Assembly (NCBI GenBank): GCA_019186845.1
Contig: JABARW010000003.1
Span: 1 to 37,386 of the forward strand
DNA: 37,386 nucleotides
From: Planctomycetota bacterium
GTDB taxonomy: Bacteria; Planctomycetota; UBA8742; UBA2392
Direction of reading: 5' to 3'
The position numbers and the translations under genes were made by a program. Each line of letters opens with the position of its first letter. Position 1 is the first letter of the stretch. Of this stretch, positions 7,842 to 15,931 are shown one piece after another. A model generated the notes under the pieces. That model saw nothing but the letters and a program-made list of their open reading frames with translations. It was not told where the DNA came from and searched no databases.

Positions 7842-9964
7842 TGGGCGACTCCGGCCACAATCTCCACCTCTGCGACCACTGCGGGCTGCCCATTGCTGCC
7901 TCCGGCCATCAGGGTCAGGTGGCCGGCGTGTGGCAGCGCTTCTGCTGTTATGGTTGTTATCTCTGCCAGCGCATCATTGGCGAGCGGGGGGAAAGCGGGC
8001 TTACAAGCTGGCTGCTGGCACAGCTTGGGCTGTCCTGGTTCTTCTCCATGGACATCATGATGATCTCCGTCGCCCGATATACCGGAGGGTTCGAGGGAGT
8101 AGATCCGCGCACGGTGCGCTTCTTCGAGTGGGCTGAGTTCGGGTTGGCGGTGCCCATCGTGGCCATGCTGGGCCTGCCGTACCTCTGGCGCTCGCTCAAG
8201 AGCCTGCTGCGCGGAAGCGTAAACGCCGACGTGCTCATCGCCATGGGCGCCCTGGCCAGCTTTGGCTACTCGACCTGGCAGCTGTTCACGCAGGACAAGC
8301 CCACGCTCTATTTTGACAGCGGCACGATGATCCTGGTGCTGGTAAACCTGGGCCGCTACCTCGAGGCCGCGGCGCGCCGCAAAACATCCAGCGGCATCCG
8401 CGACCTGACAGCCGCCGAGATGGGCCACGCCCGCCTCAAGACGGACCACGGCATCAGGGAAGTTGCGGCTGACTCGCTCCAGGTCAACGACGTGATCGCC
8501 GTTGAGCCGGGCGCCATGCTGCCCGCAGACGGCGTGGTGATCCGGGGCCGCTCCAGCATTCCTGAGGCGCTGCTCACCGGCGAAGGGCGGCCCGTGCCCA
8601 AAGGCGTGGGTGACAGCGTCCTCGCCGGCACCACCAACGGAGACTCTCCCCTGGAAGTGCGGGTCACGGCCGTGGGACAGGACACCGTGCGCTCGCGTAT
8701 CGTTCAGCTCACACGTCAGGCCCTCCTGCGCCGTACGCGCTTCGAAAGCGCCGTCGACCACGTTTCGCGTGTGTTCGTGCCCGTGGTCATGCTCCTGGCC
8801 GCCGGAACCTGGGGCTGGTGGCACTTCATGGCCGACGACCCCGCCAAAGCCGCCCTGTCGGCCCTGTCCGTGCTGGTGGTGGCCTGTCCCTGTGCGCTGG
8901 GCCTGGCCGTTCCCATGGCCAGCGCCGTGGCCCTGGGCCGTGCGGCGCAGCTGGGCGTACTGATTCGAGACGGCAGCGTGCTGGAAAGCCTCGGACGCGT
9001 GAAGCACTTCATTTTTGATAAGACGGGGACGTTGACCCAGGGTCAACCTTCCGTCAGGACCCTGGAGGCCGCAGAAGGTGTCCAGCCCGCGCAATTGCTC
9101 AGGACCGCCGCCAGCGCCGAGGCGCCCAGCGAACACTGGCTTGGCAAGGCCATCGTGCGCGAGGCGAAGGTGCGGGGTCTGGCCGTCGCCTTGCCCGCGG
9201 AATTCAAGGCTTTGCCCGGCCAAGGAGTCGAGGCCCTGCTTGACGGGCGCAGCCTGCGGGTGGGCAGCGCGGCCTTTTGCGGCGTGCCCGAGCGAACCCA
9301 GGACCCCCTGGACGGTGCCACCGAAATCTGCGTCAGCGATGGAGGTCGGCTGTTGGGGCGGCTCTGGCTCGAAGACGCCCTCAAGCCGGGGGCACGGCAG
9401 GCCGTGCGCGAGCTGACGGACCTGGGGCTTGAGGTCAGGCTGGTCACGGGGGACAGCGAAGCGGCCGGCCAGCGAGTAGCGCGCGAAACGGGCATCTTGA
9501 GTGTTCAGGCGCGGCAGCGGCCGCAGGAGAAGCTCGAAATCGTGCAGAACCTGGGCGCGCCGTGGGTGGCCATGACGGGCGACGGCCTCAACGACGGCCC
9601 GGCTCTGATGGCCGCCGGCGTGGGCATCACTTTCTCGGACGCGTCGGGACTGGCGCGCCTGGCCGCCGGCATGACGTTGCTTGGCAGCGACCTGACGCGG
9701 CTGCCCCTGACGGTACGACTGGCGAGGCGGACCCTGGTCGTCATGTGGCTCAACTTGTTCTGGGCCTTTGGCTATAATGCCGCGGCGGTAGCTTTGGCGG
9801 TGATGGGCCGCCTGGCGCCGCAATGGGCCGCGCTGGCGATGCTGATTTCGAGTCTTTTTGTCGTAGGAAACTCGTGGCGTCTGCGCGATTTCGAGCGTAA
9901 CGTTTCGCCCCAGCTGGAACCTGGGCCCGCGGGCCCGGCACCCACTTTAGAAGCAGGCAGGTGA
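7841..9964 (+). CDS. ccoI: Copper-exporting P1B-type ATPase for cbb3 oxidase assembly
   Basis: ATG 7841 overlaps the previous stop by one base and gives 707 aa; the frame is open ~220 bases further upstream, but that part overlaps the previous gene. The N-terminal metal-binding region has CDHCGLP (11-17) and FCCYGCYLC (34-42), the cysteine pattern found in CcoI/FixI. Then come the membrane segments, the TGE actuator motif in LLTGEGRPVPK (~246), the CPC metal-path motif at 349-351, the phosphorylation motif DKTGT with Asp393, and GDGLND at 580-585. These define a Cu+-type P1B ATPase, which moves copper out of the cytoplasm for the CuB site of cbb3 oxidase. The nucleotide-binding SEHP motif reads SEHW (430-433): the His is kept and the Pro lost. 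Next to ccoS and the TauE-like gene, CcoI is more likely than general copper-detoxifying CopA. Confidence 0.93.
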   Translation: MGDSGHNLHLCDHCGLPIAASGHQGQVAGVWQRFCCYGCYLCQRIIGERGESGLTSWLLAQLGLSWFFSMDIMMISVARYTGGFEGVDPRTVRFFEWAEFGLAVPIVAMLGLPYLWRSLKSLLRGSVNADVLIAMGALASFGYSTWQLFTQDKPTLYFDSGTMILVLVNLGRYLEAAARRKTSSGIRDLTAAEMGHARLKTDHGIREVAADSLQVNDVIAVEPGAMLPADGVVIRGRSSIPEALLTGEGRPVPKGVGDSVLAGTTNGDSPLEVRVTAVGQDTVRSRIVQLTRQALLRRTRFESAVDHVSRVFVPVVMLLAAGTWGWWHFMADDPAKAALSALSVLVVACPCALGLAVPMASAVALGRAAQLGVLIRDGSVLESLGRVKHFIFDKTGTLTQGQPSVRTLEAAEGVQPAQLLRTAASAEAPSEHWLGKAIVREAKVRGLAVALPAEFKALPGQGVEALLDGRSLRVGSAAFCGVPERTQDPLDGATEICVSDGGRLLGRLWLEDALKPGARQAVRELTDLGLEVRLVTGDSEAAGQRVARETGILSVQARQRPQEKLEIVQNLGAPWVAMTGDGLNDGPALMAAGVGITFSDASGLARLAAGMTLLGSDLTRLPLTVRLARRTLVVMWLNLFWAFGYNAAAVALAVMGRLAPQWAALAMLISSLFVVGNSWRLRDFERNVSPQLEPGPAGPAPTLEAGR

Positions 9965-9967
9965 CCC

Positions 9968-10171
9968 ATGGCGGCAATCAATCTTGGCATCAGCACCGTG
10001 GTTGCGCTGTTCTTCATTTCGGCGCTGGCCGGTGTAGCTGCCTGGTTCATTTTCGTCTGGGCCATCAAAGACCGCCAATTTGATAACGTGGAAGATGTCG
10101 CCCACCGCATCCATGACCTGGATGACGCCTCGGCGACGACGCTTCCCGCCGACCAAGGGAGCAAGGGCTGA
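9968..10171 (+). CDS. ccoS: cbb3 oxidase assembly protein CcoS
   Basis: This 67-aa protein has one N-terminal membrane helix (about 8-32) followed by WAIKDRQFDNVEDVAHRI, which matches the CcoS signature (F-x-WA-x3-QFDD-x2-xPA/xxRI). CcoS is needed to put cofactors, probably heme and CuB, into CcoN. The start lies three bases after the ccoI stop, with an AGGCAGG box just ahead, so it belongs to the same operon. The tail after residue 50 is longer and more acidic than in short CcoS proteins. Confidence 0.9.
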   Translation: MAAINLGISTVVALFFISALAGVAAWFIFVWAIKDRQFDNVEDVAHRIHDLDDASATTLPADQGSKG

Positions 10172-10173
10172 CC

Positions 10174-10707
10174 ATGAGCCACGCCGCTGCCGCACACTCC
10201 GAAACGGAAGTCCAATCGCACGAAGAGCACCTCGAAATCTGGCCGGACGCCGGCATCACGGAAACCGCCAAGCCCGTAGCGTGGTGGCTGCTGCTGCTGT
10301 ACATCGGCTTCACCGCAGGCCTGTGCATGGCCTACTGGAACCAGTTTGTGGAGCACGAGGCGGGATACCCCAAGTTCGGCGCGGGCTGGCTGCACAAGTC
10401 CGAAGAACAGCAGTACCCGGGAAAGATTGACCCCGTCATCCGCACGCAGGCTGAAGCTACCTGGCAGGTGGGCCAGGAGGCCGAACTTGTGTTGCGCGCC
10501 GAGGGTGGGCGCGGCGGCCAGGTGTGGACATTGGGCGACGATGACGTCCTGCCCCCCGGCACGGGATTCGTAGAGACCGAGGCAGGCGTCGCCATTGCTG
10601 GCACTCCCACCAAGGCCGGGGAATACCGCTTCACGATCTTCTGCCGCTCAGGACAGGGCGAAGGCCAGAAGACCATTACTATTGAAGTCAAGGCGGCGGG
10701 GCAGTAG
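10174..10707 (+). CDS. Single-pass protein: CcoP-like membrane anchor plus Ig-like (He_PIG-type) domain
   Basis: The protein is 177 aa and begins two bases after the ccoS stop. Residues ~22-57 (WPDAGITETAKPVAWWLLLL) resemble the conserved N-terminus of CcoP/FixP, whose pattern is DGI-x-E-x2-NP-x-P-x-WW followed by one helix. The CXXCH domains of CcoP are absent. Instead, after a ~45-residue spacer, the periplasmic part (~95-175) reads LPPGTGFVETEAGVAIAGTP followed by KAGEYRFTI, the pattern of putative Ig (He_PIG) domains. The simplest reading is a heme-less CcoP anchor that holds the oxidase complex together while the hemes are carried by the CcoO fusion. It contains one Cys (in IFCRSG) and no clear copper-site motif. 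The CcoP link rests on a short match and needs a profile search. Confidence 0.65.
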   Translation: MSHAAAAHSETEVQSHEEHLEIWPDAGITETAKPVAWWLLLLYIGFTAGLCMAYWNQFVEHEAGYPKFGAGWLHKSEEQQYPGKIDPVIRTQAEATWQVGQEAELVLRAEGGRGGQVWTLGDDDVLPPGTGFVETEAGVAIAGTPTKAGEYRFTIFCRSGQGEGQKTITIEVKAAGQ

Positions 10708-10732
10708 CCGCTGACAAACGGGGGGCTTTCCG

Positions 10733-10760
10733 GGGGCGCCAGCATCCGCGCGCCCCTTTT
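10733..10760 (+). terminator. Rho-independent terminator of the cco maturation operon
   Basis: GGGGCGC (10733-10739) pairs with GCGCCCC (10750-10756) around a 10-nt loop and is followed directly by TTTTCTGTT. It lies 26 bases after the stop of the CcoP-anchor-like gene and 13 before the next ATG. Confidence 0.75.
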
Positions 10761-10772
10761 CTGTTCACAGCC

Positions 10773-11726
10773 ATGACCAAGCCACGCTTTGACCCAGATG
10801 ACCTGCCGGATTCATCCGAGCGCCACGACCCCGCGGCGTCGTACATCGATGTCGGACCCGAAGACGACCTGCCGCCTGACCCCCTTACCGGCGAGCGCGC
10901 CCAGGGCTCGCCTGAGCCCGAACCCGCCGCGCCCGCTCCCGTCAAGTCAACTCGGCCGCCCTGGTGGTTGATCGGCTTCACCCTGCTGATTCCTCTGGCC
11001 GTGTTCTCCGTCTGGTACCTGAACTGGATTGGCAGGCCGCTGTCCGTAGCCACTATCAACGAGTACCTGACCAGCAGCAACGACAAGGACGTCTACCACG
11101 CGCTGGTGCAGATAGCGATCCAGGCCCAGAACGCCGCCGAGGAGGCCAAGGGCGCGCAGCTTCGCCTGGAACAGGGCTATCGGGGCAAGCTCGACAAGTT
11201 GAAGGCTGAGCACAGCGGCGACGAGTTCAATCGCGCGCGCGCCGAACTTGACGAACAGCGGCGCCAGAGCGCCCGCAACATCGAGGAGCAGCACAACAAG
11301 TTCTACGCCGACCTGGAACTGACATTTGAGAGCGTGCTGGCCTTCTCCGCCAACAGCCAGAGTCGCGCGCCCGCTCTTGTAGAAGCAGCCTGTGGCGCCT
11401 TGGGCGTCATGAATCGCAGCCAGCGCTTCCGTGAACCGGCCCGGCGCGAACTCTACCGCCTGATGAATCTCGAGAACAAGGTCATCCGCCGCGCTGCCGC
11501 GTGCAACCTCGCCAACTTCGGAGACCGCAGTGGCCGCGACATCGTGCTGGAGATGCTGGATGACCCCGACGCCGCGGCGCGCGGGAACGCCGCCATCGCG
11601 CTTTCACGCATCGGCCTGCAGACCGACGCCCAGCGCCTCAAGCAACTTTCGGAGAAGGACCCGGACCCCAAGGTTCGCGAGTTTGCCTACATGGGCTATG
11701 CCGCGCTGAGCGGCAACGTGGACTAG
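10773..11726 (+). CDS. Membrane-anchored coiled-coil and HEAT-like repeat protein
   Basis: This 317-aa protein is of unknown function. It has an acidic, Pro-rich cytoplasmic N-terminus (1-~63), one membrane helix (PPWWLIGFTLLIPLAVFSVW, about 65-86), a charged helical stretch likely to form a coiled coil (~110-185), and a C-terminal array of helical repeats (~190-317). In the array, phrases such as NKVIRRAAACNLANFGD, DAAARGNAAIALSRIG and DPKVREFAYMGYAAL are typical of HEAT-like repeats, a protein-interaction scaffold. It follows the cco terminator with a very short leader and no visible Shine-Dalgarno, and ends five bases from the convergent mraY end. Link to the oxidase or to cell-wall genes is unproven. 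Confidence 0.8.
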   Translation: MTKPRFDPDDLPDSSERHDPAASYIDVGPEDDLPPDPLTGERAQGSPEPEPAAPAPVKSTRPPWWLIGFTLLIPLAVFSVWYLNWIGRPLSVATINEYLTSSNDKDVYHALVQIAIQAQNAAEEAKGAQLRLEQGYRGKLDKLKAEHSGDEFNRARAELDEQRRQSARNIEEQHNKFYADLELTFESVLAFSANSQSRAPALVEAACGALGVMNRSQRFREPARRELYRLMNLENKVIRRAAACNLANFGDRSGRDIVLEMLDDPDAAARGNAAIALSRIGLQTDAQRLKQLSEKDPDPKVREFAYMGYAALSGNVD

Positions 11727-11731
11727 CGAAT

Positions 11732-12904
11732 TCAGCGCTGGACGAGTACGTCCGCCGGCACTTCACGTTCCACTTTGGGCTTGGATGCCTGCGGAGCGGG
11801 CTGCGGTAGACGCACGAAGGTCGCGGCAAGGGCCAGACCGACAAAGGCGCAGGCGCAGGCCGCCGCCAGAAAATGCCGCGTTACCTTGGTTTCGTGCCAA
11901 CCCCCGAACTGAAAATGATGATGCAGAGGCGCGCAGCGGAAGATGCGCTTGCCCTTGCTGAGCTTGAAGTAACCCACCTGCAGCATCACGCTCAACGCCT
12001 CCACGACGAAAACTCCGCCAACGACGGCCAGCAGGAGTTCCAGGCGTGCCAGCACCGCCAGAAGCCCCAGCAAAGCGCCCAGAGAGAGGCTGCCGGTGTC
12101 GCCCATGAACACCTTGGCGGGGTGACGATTCCAGTAGAGAAAGCCGAGCAGCGCGCCCGAAGCGACGCTGCCCAGCAGCGCCGCCTCCAGCGCAAGCGCA
12201 GGCGCGCTGCCCAAAGCCGCCAGCAGGCCGGCGCCGCCGGCCATGGCGTAGAAGGCCACGCTGCCGGTGCCGCCCGCGAGGCCATCGAGACCGTCGGTCA
12301 GGTTGTAGGCGTTGCCTGCCCCGACAATCACGAAGGTGCCCAACGGGATCATCCACCAGCCGATTTCAAGGCTGACAAAGGGCAGCACCAGCAGGCGCCC
12401 GGCATCTCCCAGAAGCCAGCAGGCGCCGCTCGAGGCCAGTGCCGCAATGGCGGTTTGGGCCGCCAACTTGGTCTTGCCGCTGATGCCGTCCTTCCCACGC
12501 TTGGTCAGCTTGCAGTAGTCGTCCACCAGACCAAGGGCACCGTTGCCAAGGACCACAAAGGCCGCAAGGCCAAGCGCGCCAAACACGCGCAGGGCATCAA
12601 AGCCCAGAAGCACGAGCATGCCGGCGCCCAGGGCTGACACCAGGAGCCAGGCAGGCACAATGAAGGCGCCGCCCATCGTGGGTGTGTTCTTCTTGTCGGA
12701 ATGCAGCATGCGCAGGTAATCACTGGCCTTGCGCTGTTCGCCGTCGTTGATCTTGCGTTTGACCAGCCATGGAATGACCAGCCGGCCGGCGCCGATGGTG
12801 ACCGCCGCCGCGGTCAGCCACAGCCCAAGGGCCAGGGCCAGCATGATCAGAGCCGACACCGGATCAGCAAGAGCGAGCGGAGCATGGGTCATGGCACGGT
12901 CCAT
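11732..12904 (-). CDS. mraY: Phospho-N-acetylmuramoyl-pentapeptide transferase
   Basis: This 390-aa polytopic membrane enzyme transfers phospho-MurNAc-pentapeptide from UDP to undecaprenyl phosphate, making lipid I. Family motifs are clear: NTPTMGG, LVDDYCKLTKR with the DD pair, GISGKTKL, NAYNLTDGLDGLAGG, FMGDTGSLSLG and APLHHHFQ with the HHH run. The chosen ATG at 12904 overlaps the murF stop by one base (TGATG); a TTG one codon earlier and an ATG four codons later are alternatives. The C-terminus carries a ~20-residue tail beyond the last helix (PQASKPKVEREVP). It is the last gene of the division/cell-wall operon here. Confidence 0.96.
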   Translation of the reverse strand: MDRAMTHAPLALADPVSALIMLALALGLWLTAAAVTIGAGRLVIPWLVKRKINDGEQRKASDYLRMLHSDKKNTPTMGGAFIVPAWLLVSALGAGMLVLLGFDALRVFGALGLAAFVVLGNGALGLVDDYCKLTKRGKDGISGKTKLAAQTAIAALASSGACWLLGDAGRLLVLPFVSLEIGWWMIPLGTFVIVGAGNAYNLTDGLDGLAGGTGSVAFYAMAGGAGLLAALGSAPALALEAALLGSVASGALLGFLYWNRHPAKVFMGDTGSLSLGALLGLLAVLARLELLLAVVGGVFVVEALSVMLQVGYFKLSKGKRIFRCAPLHHHFQFGGWHETKVTRHFLAAACACAFVGLALAATFVRLPQPAPQASKPKVEREVPADVLVQR

Positions 12905-14403
12905 CAAAAGGAGGCGAGGTTGTGGGGAAGTTCGTCGCCCACGGGCAGTTCCCGCACCGTGGGGCGCATGGCCCGGGCCTGCACCGCCACGGCAAACCTG
13001 AGCCGCAGGGCCTGGGTGACGCGACTCAGATTCACGCCATGGCTGCCCTTGAGCAGCACGACATCACCCTCCTGAAGTTCACGCAGGAGTTCCGCGGCGG
13101 CATCCGGGGCATCCTTGCAGCGCCAGACCGCGCCGCGCCCCGCCTGCTCAAAGTGCTCCTCAAGTGCGTCGGCAATCAGGTTGGCGTGAGCTCCCACCGT
13201 GATCACGAGGTCGGGCGCAAGAGTCGTTGCGAAGGCACCGACCTCGCGGTGCAGCCGTTCGCTGTGCGCGCCCAGTTCCAGCATGTCGCCCAGCACCGCT
13301 ACACGCTGCCCGCGGCAGGGAAAGGCGGCCAGCGTGCGCAGCGCTGCACACATGCTGGCAGGGTTGGCGTTGTAGCTGTCATCAATCACACCAATGCCGC
13401 CGAACTGCCGGTACTCCAGGCGATGGGGTGCGGGCTCGACGTCGCGCAAGGCGCTTTGCATCTCCTGCATGGAGACGCCGCATACCCAGCCCGTGGCGAT
13501 GGCCGCCAAAGCGTTGTTGACGTTGTGGCGTCCCAGCAGTGGGAGTTGGAAGGCGTAACGGTCGTTCACTACAAAGTGCGTGCCCTCGCGGTCCATGCGG
13601 ATGTCCCCGGCCCGAATCTCGCAGCGCTCATCGGTGCCGAAGCTGACCACGCGGCAGTTGGCTCGTGCCGCGGCTCGAACACAGCGGACGTCGTCGAAGT
13701 TCACAATGGCAATGCCGTCCGGAGGCAGGGCCTCAAGCAGCGCAGCCTCTTCGTCCAGCACACCCTCCAGGCTGCCCAGACCCTCCAGGTGTTCTTCAGA
13801 GATGCTGGTCAGGATCGCGCATCGCGGCCGCGCGATTGCCGCCAGCCGAGCCACTTCGCCTTTCTGGTTCGTGCCCAGTTCGGCCACGACGAAGTCATGG
13901 CGGTCTCCCGCTCGCAGAAGCGTCAGGGGTACGCCGACCAGATTGTTCTCGTTGGCGTGATTCTGAATCGCTGCAAAGCGCCGGGCGAGCACGGCAAAGG
14001 TCAGCTCGCGCGTCGTGGTCTTGCCGTTGCTGCCCCCTACCGCGACGACGCAGGCCTTGAGGGCGGTCAGGTTGGCGGTGGCCAGGCGACCCAATGCCAC
14101 CAGCGAATCTTCGACCAGGATGGTCGGAACGCGCGGCACAAAGCCCTCCGGCAGGCGCTGCGTAACCAGGGCAATGGCACCCTTGGCTTGCGCACTTGCC
14201 AGAAACTGGGCCCCGTCAAAATTCGCACCCGTCAGTGCCACGAAGACATCGCCCTCCACCAACGTGCGGGTATCGGTGGAGATGCCGCGCGCAATGCTGA
14301 CAGCAGCCCGCTGACTTTCGGATCTTGCACTGCCGTCGCTGGGCCGCTTGAACCACTCGCCCCCGACCGCCAGCTTGATTTCCTTGACCGACATCTCGCG
14401 CAT
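12904..14403 (-). CDS. murF: UDP-MurNAc-tripeptide:D-Ala-D-Ala ligase
   Basis: This 499-aa cytoplasmic ATP-dependent ligase adds D-Ala-D-Ala to UDP-MurNAc-tripeptide. It has the Mur ligase P-loop VVAVGGSNGKTTTREL, followed by NHANENNLVGVPLTLL and AELGTNQKGEV, the central DDSYNANPASM motif and LGDMLELG in the C-terminal domain, all characteristic of MurF. ATG 14403 has GGGAG eight bases upstream, and the gene lies 14 bases after murE. It is somewhat longer than the ~450-aa norm: there is an extended N-terminus and a ~35-residue C-terminal extension after VTQALRL. Confidence 0.96.
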   Translation of the reverse strand: MREMSVKEIKLAVGGEWFKRPSDGSARSESQRAAVSIARGISTDTRTLVEGDVFVALTGANFDGAQFLASAQAKGAIALVTQRLPEGFVPRVPTILVEDSLVALGRLATANLTALKACVVAVGGSNGKTTTRELTFAVLARRFAAIQNHANENNLVGVPLTLLRAGDRHDFVVAELGTNQKGEVARLAAIARPRCAILTSISEEHLEGLGSLEGVLDEEAALLEALPPDGIAIVNFDDVRCVRAAARANCRVVSFGTDERCEIRAGDIRMDREGTHFVVNDRYAFQLPLLGRHNVNNALAAIATGWVCGVSMQEMQSALRDVEPAPHRLEYRQFGGIGVIDDSYNANPASMCAALRTLAAFPCRGQRVAVLGDMLELGAHSERLHREVGAFATTLAPDLVITVGAHANLIADALEEHFEQAGRGAVWRCKDAPDAAAELLRELQEGDVVLLKGSHGVNLSRVTQALRLRFAVAVQARAMRPTVRELPVGDELPHNLASF

Positions 14404-14417
14404 GGCGCGTCTCCCGG

Positions 14418-15929
14418 CTATTGAACCGCCTTCTCCAGCCGCCCGCTGCGGGCCATGGACCAGTGGCGGGCAATCGCCTGCGCCGCCACTTCACGATCGT
14501 CAAAGTGAACGGTGCGATCGCGGAAAATCTGATAGGTCTCGTGGCCTTTGCCCGCGATGAGAACAACATCGGTCGGCTCGGCCTGAGCAATGGCAAGATC
14601 AATGGCCGCGGCGCGATCCGTCAGGGCCTCCACCGGCCGCTTCTGGGGCGGAATGCCCGCCAGGATCTCCTCGATGATGGCCTCGGGCTGCTCCGTGCGG
14701 GGATTGTCGCTGGTGACGATCACGCGATTGGCGATCGTGGCTGCAATGGCACCCATTTTGGGCCGCTTGGTGCGGTCGCGATCACCACCGCAGCCAAACA
14801 CGCAGGTTAGACGCCGGTCGGAGCAGATCTCGCGCAGGGTAGAGAGCACGTTCTCCAGCGAGTCCGGTGTATGGGCGTAGTCCACGAACACCAGGGGTCC
14901 GCGCTCACCACTGACACGTTCGAGCCTGCCCGGGGCGCCGCCGAAGCGGGCTACGGCGCGCTTGATGCCTTCCAGCGGCAGGTCCAGCGCGAGGGCCATA
15001 CCAATGCAGGCCGCAAGATTCATGGCGTTGTAGCGCCCCGTCAGGGGGCTTTCGAAGCGCTCAGCATCGCCCAGCCAGCGGATCGTGAAGCTCATGCCCG
15101 CCACCGACATGATGAGGTCCGTCAAGCGGATGTCTGCTCGCTCGCTCATGCCGTAGCGCAGGGCCGCCGCACGCGTGCGCTCAAACATGCGCTGGCCGTA
15201 GGGATCGTCAATATTGATCAGCGCCACACCCACTTCGGGATCAAGGCCCTCAAAAAGGCGTGCCTTGGCCGCGAAGTACTCGTCGAAAGACTTGTGATAG
15301 TCCAGATGATCGTGCCCGAGGTTCGTGAAGATGGCTCCGGCAAACGAGATGCCTGCCGTGCGCTCCTGATCCAGGGCGTGGCTGCTCACTTCCATGGCGC
15401 ACGCGCCCTGACCACTCGCCTTCATCTCCGCCAGCAGCGACTGAATCTCCAGGGGGCTGGGCGTAGTCATGGAAGCCGCGCGCTCTTCCCCGGCTACTAC
15501 GTTCGCCACAGTTCCGATCAGCCCCGATGAGATGCCACACTCGTCAAAGATGGCGCGCATGAGAAAGGCCACCGTGGTCTTGCCCTTGGTGCCGGTGACC
15601 CCCACCATCTGTAGGCTGCTGGCCGGCTCCCCGTTCAAGATGGCCGCCGTCAAGGCCAGAGTGCGGCGGAGATTGGAGCTGACAATCTGCGGCAGGGCGA
15701 CTTCCGGCATTTCCCGGGGCAGCAGCAGCGCCTTGGCACCCCCGGCGATGGCGGCCGGAACGTAGGCCGTTCCGTCCTGCTTGGTGCCGGGCACAGCAGC
15801 AAAGAGACAGCCGCGCGTGGCCTTGCGGCTGTCCTCAACCAGTGAAGTCACGCGGCACTGACTGGCATGAACGGCCCGGACTTGAGGGTCCAGGGCCTGA
15901 AGTCTGCGGAACAGGGCATCAAAGCGCAT
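14418..15929 (-). CDS. murE: UDP-MurNAc-tripeptide synthetase (meso-DAP type)
   Basis: This 503-aa ligase adds the third amino acid of the stem peptide. It has the P-loop GTKGKTT at 113-119, MTTPSP at 154-159, GHDHLDYH near 206-212, the Lys usually carbamylated at ~222 (AAKARLFEG), GRYNAMN and VDYAHTPDSLE. DNPR at 408-411 is the motif of MurE enzymes that accept meso-diaminopimelate rather than lysine, so a DAP-type peptidoglycan is predicted. ATG 15929 is preferred because AAAGGA lies six bases upstream and it follows the ftsI stop by two bases; a TTG two codons upstream would put the ribosome-binding site too close. Confidence 0.96.
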   Translation of the reverse strand: MRFDALFRRLQALDPQVRAVHASQCRVTSLVEDSRKATRGCLFAAVPGTKQDGTAYVPAAIAGGAKALLLPREMPEVALPQIVSSNLRRTLALTAAILNGEPASSLQMVGVTGTKGKTTVAFLMRAIFDECGISSGLIGTVANVVAGEERAASMTTPSPLEIQSLLAEMKASGQGACAMEVSSHALDQERTAGISFAGAIFTNLGHDHLDYHKSFDEYFAAKARLFEGLDPEVGVALINIDDPYGQRMFERTRAAALRYGMSERADIRLTDLIMSVAGMSFTIRWLGDAERFESPLTGRYNAMNLAACIGMALALDLPLEGIKRAVARFGGAPGRLERVSGERGPLVFVDYAHTPDSLENVLSTLREICSDRRLTCVFGCGGDRDRTKRPKMGAIAATIANRVIVTSDNPRTEQPEAIIEEILAGIPPQKRPVEALTDRAAAIDLAIAQAEPTDVVLIAGKGHETYQIFRDRTVHFDDREVAAQAIARHWSMARSGRLEKAVQ

Positions 15930-15931
15930 GG

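Noticed and set aside
7790..9823. 677-aa open frame on the - strand opposite ccoI
   Set aside because: It mirrors the ccoI frame; the peptide is rich in His, Gly, Gln and Arg without domains, as expected for antisense frames in high-GC DNA.
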